Shown: piece by piece, positions 43,974-52,338 of the stretch
Layout of the letters: the number at the start of each line of letters is the position of its first letter
How positions within the stretch are numbered: position 1 is the first letter of the stretch
Assembly: GCF_001641695.1 (NCBI RefSeq)
Contig: NZ_LSEF01000061.1
Coordinates: 124,001-188,000, forward strand
Length of the DNA stretch: 64,000 nucleotides
Source: Bradyrhizobium neotropicale
GTDB lineage: Bacteria; Pseudomonadota; Alphaproteobacteria; Rhizobiales; Xanthobacteraceae
Reading direction: 5' to 3'
Translations under genes and position numbers: made by a program
The notes under the pieces: model-generated
What the model was told of the DNA's origin: nothing
The model's input: the letters and a program-made list of their open reading frames with translations, nothing else
Databases searched by the model: none

Positions 43974-44237
43974 CGGGATCTCTCACTTCAAAGATGGAAC
44001 GCGCATTGCATCAGCGCGGGAGGGATGAGCGAACAGAGTTGTAGAGCCAAACCGAAGCTTGTGGAGCCCGTGCGTGCGCCGCCATGGCTTGCAGCGAAAC
44101 CGGATTGACGCGCTGAAGGCTGTCTGCAAGTCTCGAAAAGATAAAGGCATTGCATGAGGTTAGTTCGCCCAAAGAACGATCCGAATGCTCAACCAATAAC
44201 CTGCCTTTGAACAGTTTCACGTCAGGAGAAACTTTCC

Positions 44238-45845
44238 ATGTTCCACTTGATGCGCCGGGGGTATCGCGCGTTCACCTCCAAACTTGCGCTGTCGGTCGTC
44301 GCGCTTTCGACGGCGCTGGCTTCGCCAGCGCTTGCGGCCGGCAAGACCATCACGGCGGTGATGCATTCCGACCTCCGCATCATCGATCCGATCTTCACGA
44401 CCGCCTACATCGCGCGCGACCATGGCTACATGGTCTACGACACGCTGATCGCGACGGATTCGAATTTCAAGATCCAGCCGCAGATGGCGGACTGGAAGAT
44501 CTCCGACGACAAGCTCACCTACACCTTCACGCTGCGCGACGGCCTGAAGTGGCATGACGGCGCGCCGGTGACGGCGGAAGATTGCGTCGCCTCGCTGAAA
44601 CGCTGGGCTGCGGTCGACGGCATGGGCCAGAAGCTCTGGGACTTCACCGCGAGCCTGGAAGCAACCGATGCCAAGACCATTACGCTGAAGCTCAAGGAGC
44701 CCTACGGCCTCGTGCTCGAGTCGATCGGCAAGCCGTCCTCGCGGGTGGCCTTCATGATGCCGAAGCGTCTCGCCGAGACGCCGCCGGACAAGCAGATTCC
44801 CGAACAGATCGGCTCCGGCCCCTTCAAGTTCGTGCAGGGCGAATTCCAGCCCGGCGTGAAGGCGGTCTACGTCAAGAACGCCGATTACGTGCCGCGCAAG
44901 GAGCCGGCGAGCTGGACCGCCGGTGGCAAGGTGGTGAAGGTCGACCGCGTCGAATGGATCACCATGCCGGACGCGCAGACCGCTGTGAACGCGCTGCAAT
45001 CGGGCGACATCGACTTCATGGAAGTGCCGCCGTGGGACCTGCTGCCGGTTCTTGAAGGCAATTCGGACCTCAAGGTCGAAGTGCTGAACAAGTTCGGCTA
45101 CCAGACGCTCGGCCGCATGAACTTCCTCTATCCGCCCTTCGACAATCCGAAGATCCGTCGCGCGGCGCTGCTGGCGATGAACCAGAAGGACGTGCTCGAC
45201 GCTCTCGTCGGCAATCCCAAATACTACAAGATCTGCGGCGCCTTCTTCATCTGCGACACGCCATTCGCGACCGACGTCGGCTCCGAATCGCTGGTCAAGG
45301 GCAACGGCATGGCGGAAGCCAAGAAGCAGCTCGCCGAATCCGGCTATGACGGCACGCCCGTCGTGGTCATGGTGCCCGGCGACGTCGTGACGCTGAAGGC
45401 GCAGCCGACGGTCGCGGTCCAGTTGCTCCGCGAGGCCGGCTTCAAAGTCGACGCGCAGGCGACCGACTGGCAGACGGTGGTGAGCCGCCGCGCCAGCCAG
45501 AAGCCTCCGAAGGAGGGCGGCTGGAACATGTTCTTCACCAATTGGGTCAGCGCCGACGTCTCCAACCCGATCGCCAATCTCTCGATCGGCGGCCAGGGCA
45601 AGAAGGGCTGGTTCGGCTGGGCGGAAGATCCCAAGATCGAGCAGCTCAAGGACGCCTTCGTCCGTGCCGCTTCGCTCGACGATCAGAAGAAGATCGCGGC
45701 GGAGATCCAGAAGGAAGCCTATGACCAGGTGATCTACATCCCGCTCGGCCAGTATCTGGCGCCGAGCGCGTGGCGGAAGTCGCTCACCGGCGTGCTCGAC
45801 GGCCCGGCCACGCCGATCTTCTGGAACATCGACAAGACGGAGTAA
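44238..45845 (+). CDS. periplasmic peptide-binding protein (SBP family 5)
   Basis: 535 residues, with AGGAGA 10 bases before ATG 44238. Signal peptide to about residue 33 (LSTALASPALA-AGKT). DppA/OppA-family marks are DSNFKIQPQMADWKISDDKL, YTFTLRDGLKWHDGAPVTAED and RRAALLAMNQKDVLDALV. It captures the ligand for the fused ATPase and two permeases encoded on the opposite strand. Divergence from that operon across 264 bases (43974-44237) suggests a shared control region; no clear operator is seen there. Confidence 0.93.
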   Translation: MFHLMRRGYRAFTSKLALSVVALSTALASPALAAGKTITAVMHSDLRIIDPIFTTAYIARDHGYMVYDTLIATDSNFKIQPQMADWKISDDKLTYTFTLRDGLKWHDGAPVTAEDCVASLKRWAAVDGMGQKLWDFTASLEATDAKTITLKLKEPYGLVLESIGKPSSRVAFMMPKRLAETPPDKQIPEQIGSGPFKFVQGEFQPGVKAVYVKNADYVPRKEPASWTAGGKVVKVDRVEWITMPDAQTAVNALQSGDIDFMEVPPWDLLPVLEGNSDLKVEVLNKFGYQTLGRMNFLYPPFDNPKIRRAALLAMNQKDVLDALVGNPKYYKICGAFFICDTPFATDVGSESLVKGNGMAEAKKQLAESGYDGTPVVVMVPGDVVTLKAQPTVAVQLLREAGFKVDAQATDWQTVVSRRASQKPPKEGGWNMFFTNWVSADVSNPIANLSIGGQGKKGWFGWAEDPKIEQLKDAFVRAASLDDQKKIAAEIQKEAYDQVIYIPLGQYLAPSAWRKSLTGVLDGPATPIFWNIDKTE

Positions 45846-46075
45846 GGGAAGGGCGCCTCCTGCCCTTTCGTCTCGATCAGGACACGGCGCCGCTGCCACC
45901 AGCGGCGCCGTCGTCGTTTGCGGTCCCGGTTCGGCTGAAACGGCGGGAAATTTTAACTCTTCCAATTTCTAGTTGTTGCTATTTGTTTCTATCCTGAAAT
46001 AAATGTGCCGTCTTCGCGCATCACTTTCCTTCCCTCCATTTGGTTCACGTGCCAATCGATTTTGCATTCCAGGCG

Positions 46076-47671
46076 ATGGCCGAACGGTCGGATCGCTCGC
46101 CTGCACCGTGGCGCCGGCCTTTCCTGCGCTGGCTCGACGCCGTCGAGACGGGCTGGGCCGTGCCGCTTCTTTTGGTCTGTTTCGTCGCGATCTGGACGCT
46201 CTATCTGGTCATCGCCTATGCCGGCGGCGGCCTGCATCCCGACACGCTCGAAGCCTGGACGCTGGGGCGGAATTTCGCGTGGGGCTATCACAAGCATCCG
46301 CCGCTGATGGGCTGGGTGGCCGCGGCCTGGACTTCCGTCTTTCCGCCGAGCGACTGGTCGCTGCAACTGATGGCGATGGCGAATGCGGGGCTTGCGCTGT
46401 TTTTCGTCGACCTCGTCTCGCGGCAGTTCGTGACCGGGCACAAGCGCATCCTGGTGCTGCTGCTGCTGATGCTGACACCGGCCTATCAATTCCACGCCCA
46501 GCGCTTCAACGCCAATTCGGTGCTGCTCGCGACTTGGCCGCTGGCGACCTGGTGTTTCCTGCGTGCGTTCGAGACCCGCACGGTGCTCTGGGCCGTTGCC
46601 GCAGGGTGCACGACGGCACTGGCGATGGTCGGCAAATATTATTCCATCTTCCTCGTCACGAGCTTTGCATTCGCAGCTCTGGCTCATCCAGCGCGACGCG
46701 CTTACTTCACCTCCGCCTCGCCCTGGATATCGATCGTCTCCGGGCTCGCTGTCCTGTCGCCGCACATCTACTGGCTCGCAACGACCGGCGCCTCGACTTT
46801 CACCTATGCGATGACCCACGCCAATCGCGATGCCGTGATTTCGCTCGCCGACAACGTGGATTTCCTGCTGGGGCTGGCGGCGGCCATGAGCGTGTCGGCG
46901 GTGCTCTGGGTGTTCATCGCGGGCAGGCGGCTGAGACAATTTCCGGCCGACTTCGCCGCGATGAGCCTGGGCTTGCGCCTTCTCTTCTACGTCGCGATCG
47001 GCACGATCGTGCTTCCGGTGCTGACATCGCTGGCGATGAGGACGGATCTGCCGTCACTGTGGGCGCTGCAGGGGCTGTTCCTGTTTGCCGTGCTCGTGGT
47101 CTGCGGCACGCGTTATCCGATTGAGCGGTTCTACACCGTCAACCTTACGCTCACGACGGCCGGTGTCGCGCTCACCGCCGTACTGGTCGCTGCGCCGATC
47201 CACGCCGTCTACCGCAACACCCATGGCTACGAAGAGGACCGGAACTTGTACGCGCAGGCAGCGAACGAGCTGACGCGTCAATGGCGTGAATTGACCGGCG
47301 AGCCGCTCAGCGCCGTCAGTGGCGACGATTCGCTGGCCTTCGCGACGGCGTTCTACAGCCCGGACCACCCGTACTACGCGCGGCCCTTCGCGTATCAATA
47401 CACCTGGGGTCTGCCGCACAAGACGACGCTGGACCGCGGCTGGGCCGCGCTCTGTTTCCGTGACCAAGCCAATTGCGGCGACTGGATGGACGGGGTGTCC
47501 GCGCGTGCCGGGGACTTCGTCAGGCGTGAGTTCACCGTGCAGGCCACGCTGTGGGGCAAGCCCGGCGTCAGGCGCGAAGTGGTCGTGCTGATGGTGCCGC
47601 CGCGTAAGGGCGGCACGAACCCGGAGAGCGCTGCCGATGATTTCAGTGCCAGCAGGCGCGGGGCGGACTAG
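46076..47671 (+). CDS. GT39/ArnT-like membrane glycosyltransferase
   Basis: 531 residues from ATG 46076; a TTG at 46040 would add 12 residues. GT-C features: first periplasmic loop with HPDTLEAWTLGRNFAWGYHKHPPL, similar in layout to the protein at 3785 (HPP after an acidic aromatic motif), about ten to twelve membrane helices, and a soluble C-terminal domain with SPDHPYYARPF. Donor and acceptor unknown; no partner synthase is adjacent. The 230 bases before it hold an AT-rich patch near 45950-46000, a likely promoter. Confidence 0.82.
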   Translation: MAERSDRSPAPWRRPFLRWLDAVETGWAVPLLLVCFVAIWTLYLVIAYAGGGLHPDTLEAWTLGRNFAWGYHKHPPLMGWVAAAWTSVFPPSDWSLQLMAMANAGLALFFVDLVSRQFVTGHKRILVLLLLMLTPAYQFHAQRFNANSVLLATWPLATWCFLRAFETRTVLWAVAAGCTTALAMVGKYYSIFLVTSFAFAALAHPARRAYFTSASPWISIVSGLAVLSPHIYWLATTGASTFTYAMTHANRDAVISLADNVDFLLGLAAAMSVSAVLWVFIAGRRLRQFPADFAAMSLGLRLLFYVAIGTIVLPVLTSLAMRTDLPSLWALQGLFLFAVLVVCGTRYPIERFYTVNLTLTTAGVALTAVLVAAPIHAVYRNTHGYEEDRNLYAQAANELTRQWRELTGEPLSAVSGDDSLAFATAFYSPDHPYYARPFAYQYTWGLPHKTTLDRGWAALCFRDQANCGDWMDGVSARAGDFVRREFTVQATLWGKPGVRREVVVLMVPPRKGGTNPESAADDFSASRRGAD

Positions 47672-47947
47672 AGTGCGCGCTCAGCAGTGACTGTCGCGCA
47701 CCTGCTCGAGTCCTTCGCTCGCGAAGGGCGGGGTGAAAACGGCCTGCTCGGTGCCCGACCCCGAACGCTCGGCTTTCGTTCGTTCAGAGGTGTCGTGGTC
47801 TTCGTTGCGTTCAAGTTCCATTGAGCCGACCTTTTTGATTGCTGCAGGACAACATCGAGCGCGCGGGGAAGTTCCGCGCGCCGTTGGCCGGTGAAACATC
47901 CGTCCCTTTTCCACTCCTTTGCTTGCAAACGCCGCGCGGCGCGCGGC
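47672..47947. other. intergenic region, no supported gene
   Basis: 276 bases between convergent genes. A minus-strand open frame of 86 codons (47668-47928) exists but lacks a Shine-Dalgarno and any recognisable domain. A GTGAAAACGGCC-rich stretch near 47735 shows no strong hairpin. I see nothing further. Confidence 0.5.
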
Positions 47948-49216
47948 TCAGGCGCCCTGGTCCTGACCGGCTGCGCTCCTGCGATGCGGCCTGAACAGCC
48001 GTCCCTTCTCGACGATCAGCACGATCGCGAGCGAAAACAGCGTCGACAGGAAGAAGCCGGTCGAGAACGGCAGCAGCGTGCCGTCAAAACTCTGGCCGAT
48101 GACCATTCCGACGACGATGCCGATCAAGGTCGTGATCGAGCCGTAGAGCGAGGACGCGGTGCCGGCGATATGGCCCTGCGGCTCCATCGCGAGCGCCGTG
48201 AAGTTGGCGACCATCATGCCGAACGAGAACATCATCAGCGCCGACAGCGCCATGAACAGCCACAGCGGCAATGCATCGAGGCTCACCGCGAGCAGCATCA
48301 CGCCCGAGACCGCCGCATAGAGCGTCAGGGCGCCGTGCGAGATCACGCGCATTCCGAGGCTGCCGACGAGCCGCGCGTTGAGGAAGGCGGCAATCGCGGT
48401 GCCGGCCGCAATCGCGGCGAAGGCGAGGGGGAAATAGTGGCCGAGGTGATAGATGCCGGTGAAGACCTGCTGGGCCGAGAAGACGAAGGCGAACAGCGCG
48501 CCGATGACGCTGCCCGCGGCGGTCGCGTAGCCGATGGTCTGGCGGTTGGTGACGGTCTGGCGGAACGCGGCGAGCACTTCGCTTGGTGCGAGCGACCTGC
48601 GCTCGGAGGCGGGCAGGGTTTCCGGCAGCCGCAGCACGCTCCAGGCCAGCGCCAGCAATCCGTAGAGCATCAGCACGACGAAGATGCCGCGCCACTCGGT
48701 CACCAGCAGCACCGCCTGTCCGAATGACGGCGCGATCACGGGCACGGCGATGAACACCATCATGGCGAGCGACATCACGCTCGCCATGCGGCGGCCGACA
48801 TAGCAGTCGCGCACGATCGAGGTCGCGATCACGCGCGTCGCCGAGGTGCCGAGCCCTTGCAGCGCGCGGGCCAGCAGCAGCGTCTCGAAGGAGGGCGCGG
48901 CGACCGCCAGCACGCTCGCCACCGCATAGACGGCCATGCCGCCGAGCAGCACCGGCCGCCGGCCGAAACGGTCGGACAACGGCCCCATGACGAACTGGCC
49001 GACGCCAAAGCCGATCAGGAAGGTCGACAGCACGAGCTGCAGATGGTTGGCGACGGGAATATGGAAGGCCGCCCCGATGTTGGGCAGCGCCGGCAGCATC
49101 ATGTCCATCGCAAGCGGATTCAGCGCCATGATGGACGCGATCACGATGACGAATTCGGGAAAACCCATCGGACGGTGTCCCGAGGACACCCAACTGTCGG
49201 CATTGACGTCGGACAA
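47948..49216 (-). CDS. Bcr/CflA-family multidrug efflux MFS transporter
   Basis: 422 residues if TTG 49216 is the start; ATG at codon 17 (49168) is the alternative. Twelve hydrophobic segments; LNPLAMDMMLPALPNIG, FGVGQFVMGPLSDRFGRRPVLL (motif A) and ALQGLGTSATRVIATSIVRD are Bcr/CflA marks. These drug/H+ antiporters export bicyclomycin, chloramphenicol-like or other compounds. The AGAGG Shine-Dalgarno for the TTG lies in the palindrome 49225-49242. It follows the TetR gene on the same strand by 133 bases, so it is probably TetR-controlled. Confidence 0.9.
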   Translation of the reverse strand: MSDVNADSWVSSGHRPMGFPEFVIVIASIMALNPLAMDMMLPALPNIGAAFHIPVANHLQLVLSTFLIGFGVGQFVMGPLSDRFGRRPVLLGGMAVYAVASVLAVAAPSFETLLLARALQGLGTSATRVIATSIVRDCYVGRRMASVMSLAMMVFIAVPVIAPSFGQAVLLVTEWRGIFVVLMLYGLLALAWSVLRLPETLPASERRSLAPSEVLAAFRQTVTNRQTIGYATAAGSVIGALFAFVFSAQQVFTGIYHLGHYFPLAFAAIAAGTAIAAFLNARLVGSLGMRVISHGALTLYAAVSGVMLLAVSLDALPLWLFMALSALMMFSFGMMVANFTALAMEPQGHIAGTASSLYGSITTLIGIVVGMVIGQSFDGTLLPFSTGFFLSTLFSLAIVLIVEKGRLFRPHRRSAAGQDQGA

Positions 49217-49224
49217 GGAAGCTT

Positions 49225-49242
49225 ACCTCTGATTTCAGAGGT
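49225..49242 (-). promoter_or_regulatory. palindrome covering the MFS Shine-Dalgarno
   Basis: ACCTCTGATTTCAGAGGT is a near-continuous palindrome (8+8 with TT). On the mRNA the second arm AGAGGT is the Shine-Dalgarno of the TTG start at 49216, and the first arm ACCTCT could pair with it. It may be an RNA switch or a DNA operator. Confidence 0.45.
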
Positions 49243-49349
49243 GGTTGTATCGGGAATGCTGCGCTGCACAACCCATGTTTCGGGATGGGTGGTAGGCAGG
49301 TGGACAACAAATGGTGAGCAGGCGCCAGCCATCGCATCTGCCCAGGCAA

Positions 49350-49925
49350 TCAGCGTTGCGCGCCCTCCACGAGGCTCCGCGCCATCTGTCCCGCTGCCTC
49401 CACGTAATCGAGGTCGCGGTGGATCAGCATCACGGTCGTCGCGCCGTCGAGCAGGATCACGATCTGGCGCGCCAGGGCCGCGGCGCCGGGGATGTCCTCG
49501 CTGCGCAATTCCGTCTCGAGCCAGGCCTCGAAACGCTTCTTGTGCGCCGCGCCGGCCTTCACCGCCGGGTGGGCAGGCGTGTTGGCGAGTTCGGCAATGG
49601 TGCGCAGGAAGCCGCAGCCGCGCCATCGCGGCGTATCCACTGATCTGCCGAGCTTGATGAAGAGGCCGCGAACCTTGTCCGCCGCGCTTCCGGCGGTTTC
49701 CGCGAACCAGCGCCTGTAGAGGTCCAGCGTCGGCTGGTCCCGGGCCGCGATGGTGGCGGCGACGAGCTCGTCCTTGCTGGTGAAGTGATAATAGAGCGTC
49801 TTCTTGGTGACGCCGGCCTTCTCGGCGACCGCATCCATGCTCACCGCCTTGATGCCCTGGCCATAGAACAGCCGGGTCGCTGCAACGACGATCTGCTCCC
49901 GCGTCTTGTCACCGTCCCTGGGCAT
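49350..49925 (-). CDS. TetR-family transcriptional repressor
   Basis: 191 residues from ATG 49925. Helix-turn-helix is textbook: REQIVVAATRLFYGQGIKAV, DAVAEKAGVTKKTLYYHFTSKDELV. The ligand-binding domain is about 120 residues, with CGFLRTIAELANTPAHPAV in the middle. A perfect inverted repeat GTATACT-N8-AGTATAC begins 11 bases upstream of its ATG. Divergent from an enoyl-CoA hydratase gene and upstream of an efflux gene, so it may control both. Confidence 0.92.
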   Translation of the reverse strand: MPRDGDKTREQIVVAATRLFYGQGIKAVSMDAVAEKAGVTKKTLYYHFTSKDELVAATIAARDQPTLDLYRRWFAETAGSAADKVRGLFIKLGRSVDTPRWRGCGFLRTIAELANTPAHPAVKAGAAHKKRFEAWLETELRSEDIPGAAALARQIVILLDGATTVMLIHRDLDYVEAAGQMARSLVEGAQR

Positions 49926-49935
49926 GGCGGTCAAA

Positions 49936-49957
49936 GTATACTGTCTAGTGAGTATAC
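49936..49957. promoter_or_regulatory. TetR-type operator, GTATACT-N8-AGTATAC
   Basis: Perfect 7+7 inverted repeat with GTCTAGTG between, and inner ACT/AGT symmetry. It is placed between the TetR start (49925) and the hydratase start (50029), the usual autoregulatory position. Confidence 0.7.
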
Positions 49958-50028
49958 ACAACGGCGCCGTTGTGGCTGATTGCCGGCGCCGCCGCGGCGG
50001 CTTGTTCGATCTAGAAGGAGCCTCCCAC

Positions 50029-50808
50029 ATGTCCGAATTGATTCTGTCGGAAACCCGGGGCGCCATCGCGCTCGTCACCCTGAACCGCCCGAACAAGCTC
50101 AATGCGCTGAGCTACGCGCTGATCGATCGGCTGATGGCGATCCTCGACCGCATCGAGGACGACGCGGGAATTCGTGCCGTCGTGCTGACGGGGGCGGGCG
50201 AGCGCGCCTTCTCCGCAGGGGCCGACATCGCAGAATTCTCCGAGAGCATCAAGGACGGGCCGGATGCGGCGGTGAAGGCGTTCGTCCGGCGCGGGCAGGG
50301 GATGACCGCGCGCATGGAAGCGTTTCCAAAGCCGATCATCGCCGCCGTCAACGGCCTCGCTTTCGGTGGCGGCTGCGAGATCACCGAAGCGGTGCATCTC
50401 GCCGTCGCCAGCGACCGAGCGATGTTCGCCAAGCCCGAGATCAACATCGGCATCACGCCGACATTCGGCGGCACGCAGCGCCTGCCACGGCTCGCGGGCC
50501 GGAAGACCGCGCTGGAGTACCTGCTGACGGGCGATCCGTTTCCGCCGCAACGCGCCTACGAGATGGGATTGGTCAACCGCATCGTGCCGCATCACCTGCT
50601 TCTCGAGACCGCCTTCGAAATGGCGGACCGCATCACGCGGCATTCGCGCCTTGCGGTCGCCCGGGTCATCACGGCCGTCACGCGAGGCCTGAATACGTCG
50701 ATCGCCGAGGGCCTCGCCATCGAGGGTGAGCAGTTTGCGCGCATGGCGGCGACATCCGACACCCGCGAAGCGCTTGACGCCTGGTTGGCCGCCCGTTCGG
50801 CGAGATAG
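50029..50808 (+). CDS. enoyl-CoA hydratase/isomerase family protein
   Basis: 259 residues from ATG 50029, with AAGGAG before it. Crotonase marks: ALVTLNRPNKLNALSYALID, LTGAGERAFSAGADIAEFSE, KPIIAAVNGLAFGGGCEITE (Glu present) and GITPTFGGTQRLPRLAG (second Glu position is Gly-Gly-Thr, typical for some isomerases and dehydratases). Likely acts in acyl-CoA metabolism. Divergent from TetR across the operator at 49936-49957, so induction by an acyl-CoA or aromatic acid is plausible. The sequence 50809-51012 shows no gene. Confidence 0.92.
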   Translation: MSELILSETRGAIALVTLNRPNKLNALSYALIDRLMAILDRIEDDAGIRAVVLTGAGERAFSAGADIAEFSESIKDGPDAAVKAFVRRGQGMTARMEAFPKPIIAAVNGLAFGGGCEITEAVHLAVASDRAMFAKPEINIGITPTFGGTQRLPRLAGRKTALEYLLTGDPFPPQRAYEMGLVNRIVPHHLLLETAFEMADRITRHSRLAVARVITAVTRGLNTSIAEGLAIEGEQFARMAATSDTREALDAWLAARSAR

Positions 50809-51012
50809 CGCCGCCAAACGGCGATCGCGCTGGCCGTCCGGCCTCGCCGTGGAAACCAGGGATTCACCATGCCGGCCTAAAGCTGGGCGTCCGGCGGAGC
50901 CTGTTCGACGGGCAGGATGAATCGGAAACGCATCCTCTTCATTGTGGCAGCTCGCTCATGAGGCGCGGCGTCGGCTGCGCCAAGCCAAACAGGACAGGCA
51001 AGGTCTCCGAAG

Positions 51013-52338
51013 GTGTCTGATGTCTCCGGTGCAGCACGATGGTTCGGACCGTCGGCGGATCTCGGCGCGCCGCCGCACGCGACCTGGCTTGCCTGCCTGA
51101 TCGCGCTGGTCGCGCTTCTTGTGCTCGGCAATCTCGCCAACGACACCACGCTCGATGTGAAATACGGCTGGGATGTCCGCGTGAATTGCGCGGCGGTCGA
51201 TGCCCATGTCGAAGGGCTCGATCCCTATTTCGTCCGGAACCTGAAGGGCACCAGGCTCTCCTATCCCTATCTGCCGGTGACGCTGGACGCCTTCCGTCCG
51301 TTCTGCGCGCGCGGTTTTCTCGTCGGTCACTACAGGAGCGTCTATCTCGTCCTCGCCGTGCTCTGCGGCCTGCTGCTGCCGGGCCTGCGCGGAACGCGCG
51401 CGAGCCCGCGCGACGTTGCGCTCAGGGTTCTCTGTGCGCTCGGTGCGTTCGTCGGCTTCGAATGGGTGGCAGCCTCCGGGAATTTTGCGGTTCTGAGCGG
51501 CGTGCTCACCGCGGTCGCGCTGGCGCTGCTGCTTCGTCCCGGTGCGCCTGACGTGCGCGATGATCAGGGCTTCGTCGCGCGCCTCGCGGGTGCTGCACTG
51601 CTCGGTCTCGTCATGTCGTTCAAGCTGGTGTTCTGTCCCGTGCTTGCGGCGCTCTATTTCCTGCCGCTGCCGCGCCGCCGGAAAATCATTCTGATTGCGG
51701 TCGCGGGCTTCAGCTTTGCATTGCCGATTCTGATCTCGATGCTGTTTTATCCGGACCTGTTTTCGAGCTGGCTGCTTGCGATCAAGGGACAGATTCCCAA
51801 CCAGCACTCGGTCTATCTCGAGGAAACCAACCCGTCGCTGCTCCTGCTGGCGCGGAGCGTGATGGACAAGGTCGGGCTCGCCGACAGCCAGCCGGTCGTG
51901 TTCGCGACCTATGGGCTTGCTGCCCTCGCACTCCTGCTGGCACCGTTTGCCGTGTCGCTATTGCGCGCGATCGGGAAGGCTGGAGACGAATCGTTCCTGA
52001 CGCGGCTCGATCGCTGGCTGATGGATCATCCGCATGCGGCCATGCGCGTCACCGTGCTCGCAATGTACGCCTTCTATCTCTGCTCGCCGCGGCTCAAGGA
52101 ATACGCCTTCTTCGAGCTGGCGCTCTACGCCGCCGTCCTCATCGTCGACCTTCCGGCGGCAATGCTCGCGGCCATGCTGACCGTCGCCATCGCCATTCCA
52201 ACGCTGGCCTCGATCACGGGGAATGCGTTCGTCGACAGCTTTGGCCAGATCGCGGTCGCGATTCTCTGCTTCTGGATCCTGCTGCTGGACTTTCGCGCAG
52301 TGCCGAAGCGGCTCGCGCAGGAGGGCTCGCGTCCATGA
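51013..52338 (+). CDS. GT87/DUF2029-like polytopic membrane protein, copy 1
   Basis: 441 residues from GTG 51013. About ten hydrophobic segments. The first periplasmic loop carries VNCAAVDAHVEGLDPYFVRN and LSYPYLPVTLDAFRPFC, matching the G.DPY...YP pattern of GT87 polyprenyl-phosphate-mannose-type transferases, with the Asp as candidate catalytic residue. FYLCSPRLKEYAFFELALYA is shared with the next protein. Substrate is unknown. The stop overlaps the next ATG (ATGA, 52335-52338), so the two paralogues are translationally coupled and may work together. Confidence 0.78.
   Translation: MSDVSGAARWFGPSADLGAPPHATWLACLIALVALLVLGNLANDTTLDVKYGWDVRVNCAAVDAHVEGLDPYFVRNLKGTRLSYPYLPVTLDAFRPFCARGFLVGHYRSVYLVLAVLCGLLLPGLRGTRASPRDVALRVLCALGAFVGFEWVAASGNFAVLSGVLTAVALALLLRPGAPDVRDDQGFVARLAGAALLGLVMSFKLVFCPVLAALYFLPLPRRRKIILIAVAGFSFALPILISMLFYPDLFSSWLLAIKGQIPNQHSVYLEETNPSLLLLARSVMDKVGLADSQPVVFATYGLAALALLLAPFAVSLLRAIGKAGDESFLTRLDRWLMDHPHAAMRVTVLAMYAFYLCSPRLKEYAFFELALYAAVLIVDLPAAMLAAMLTVAIAIPTLASITGNAFVDSFGQIAVAILCFWILLLDFRAVPKRLAQEGSRP

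Noticed and set aside
44217..45965. 582-codon minus-strand frame opposite the peptide-binding protein gene
   Set aside because: Shadow frame; the plus-strand protein has a signal peptide and clear SBP-5 motifs.
47668..47928. 86-codon minus-strand gene
   Set aside because: No ribosome site, no domain, composition like non-coding DNA; kept only as intergenic.
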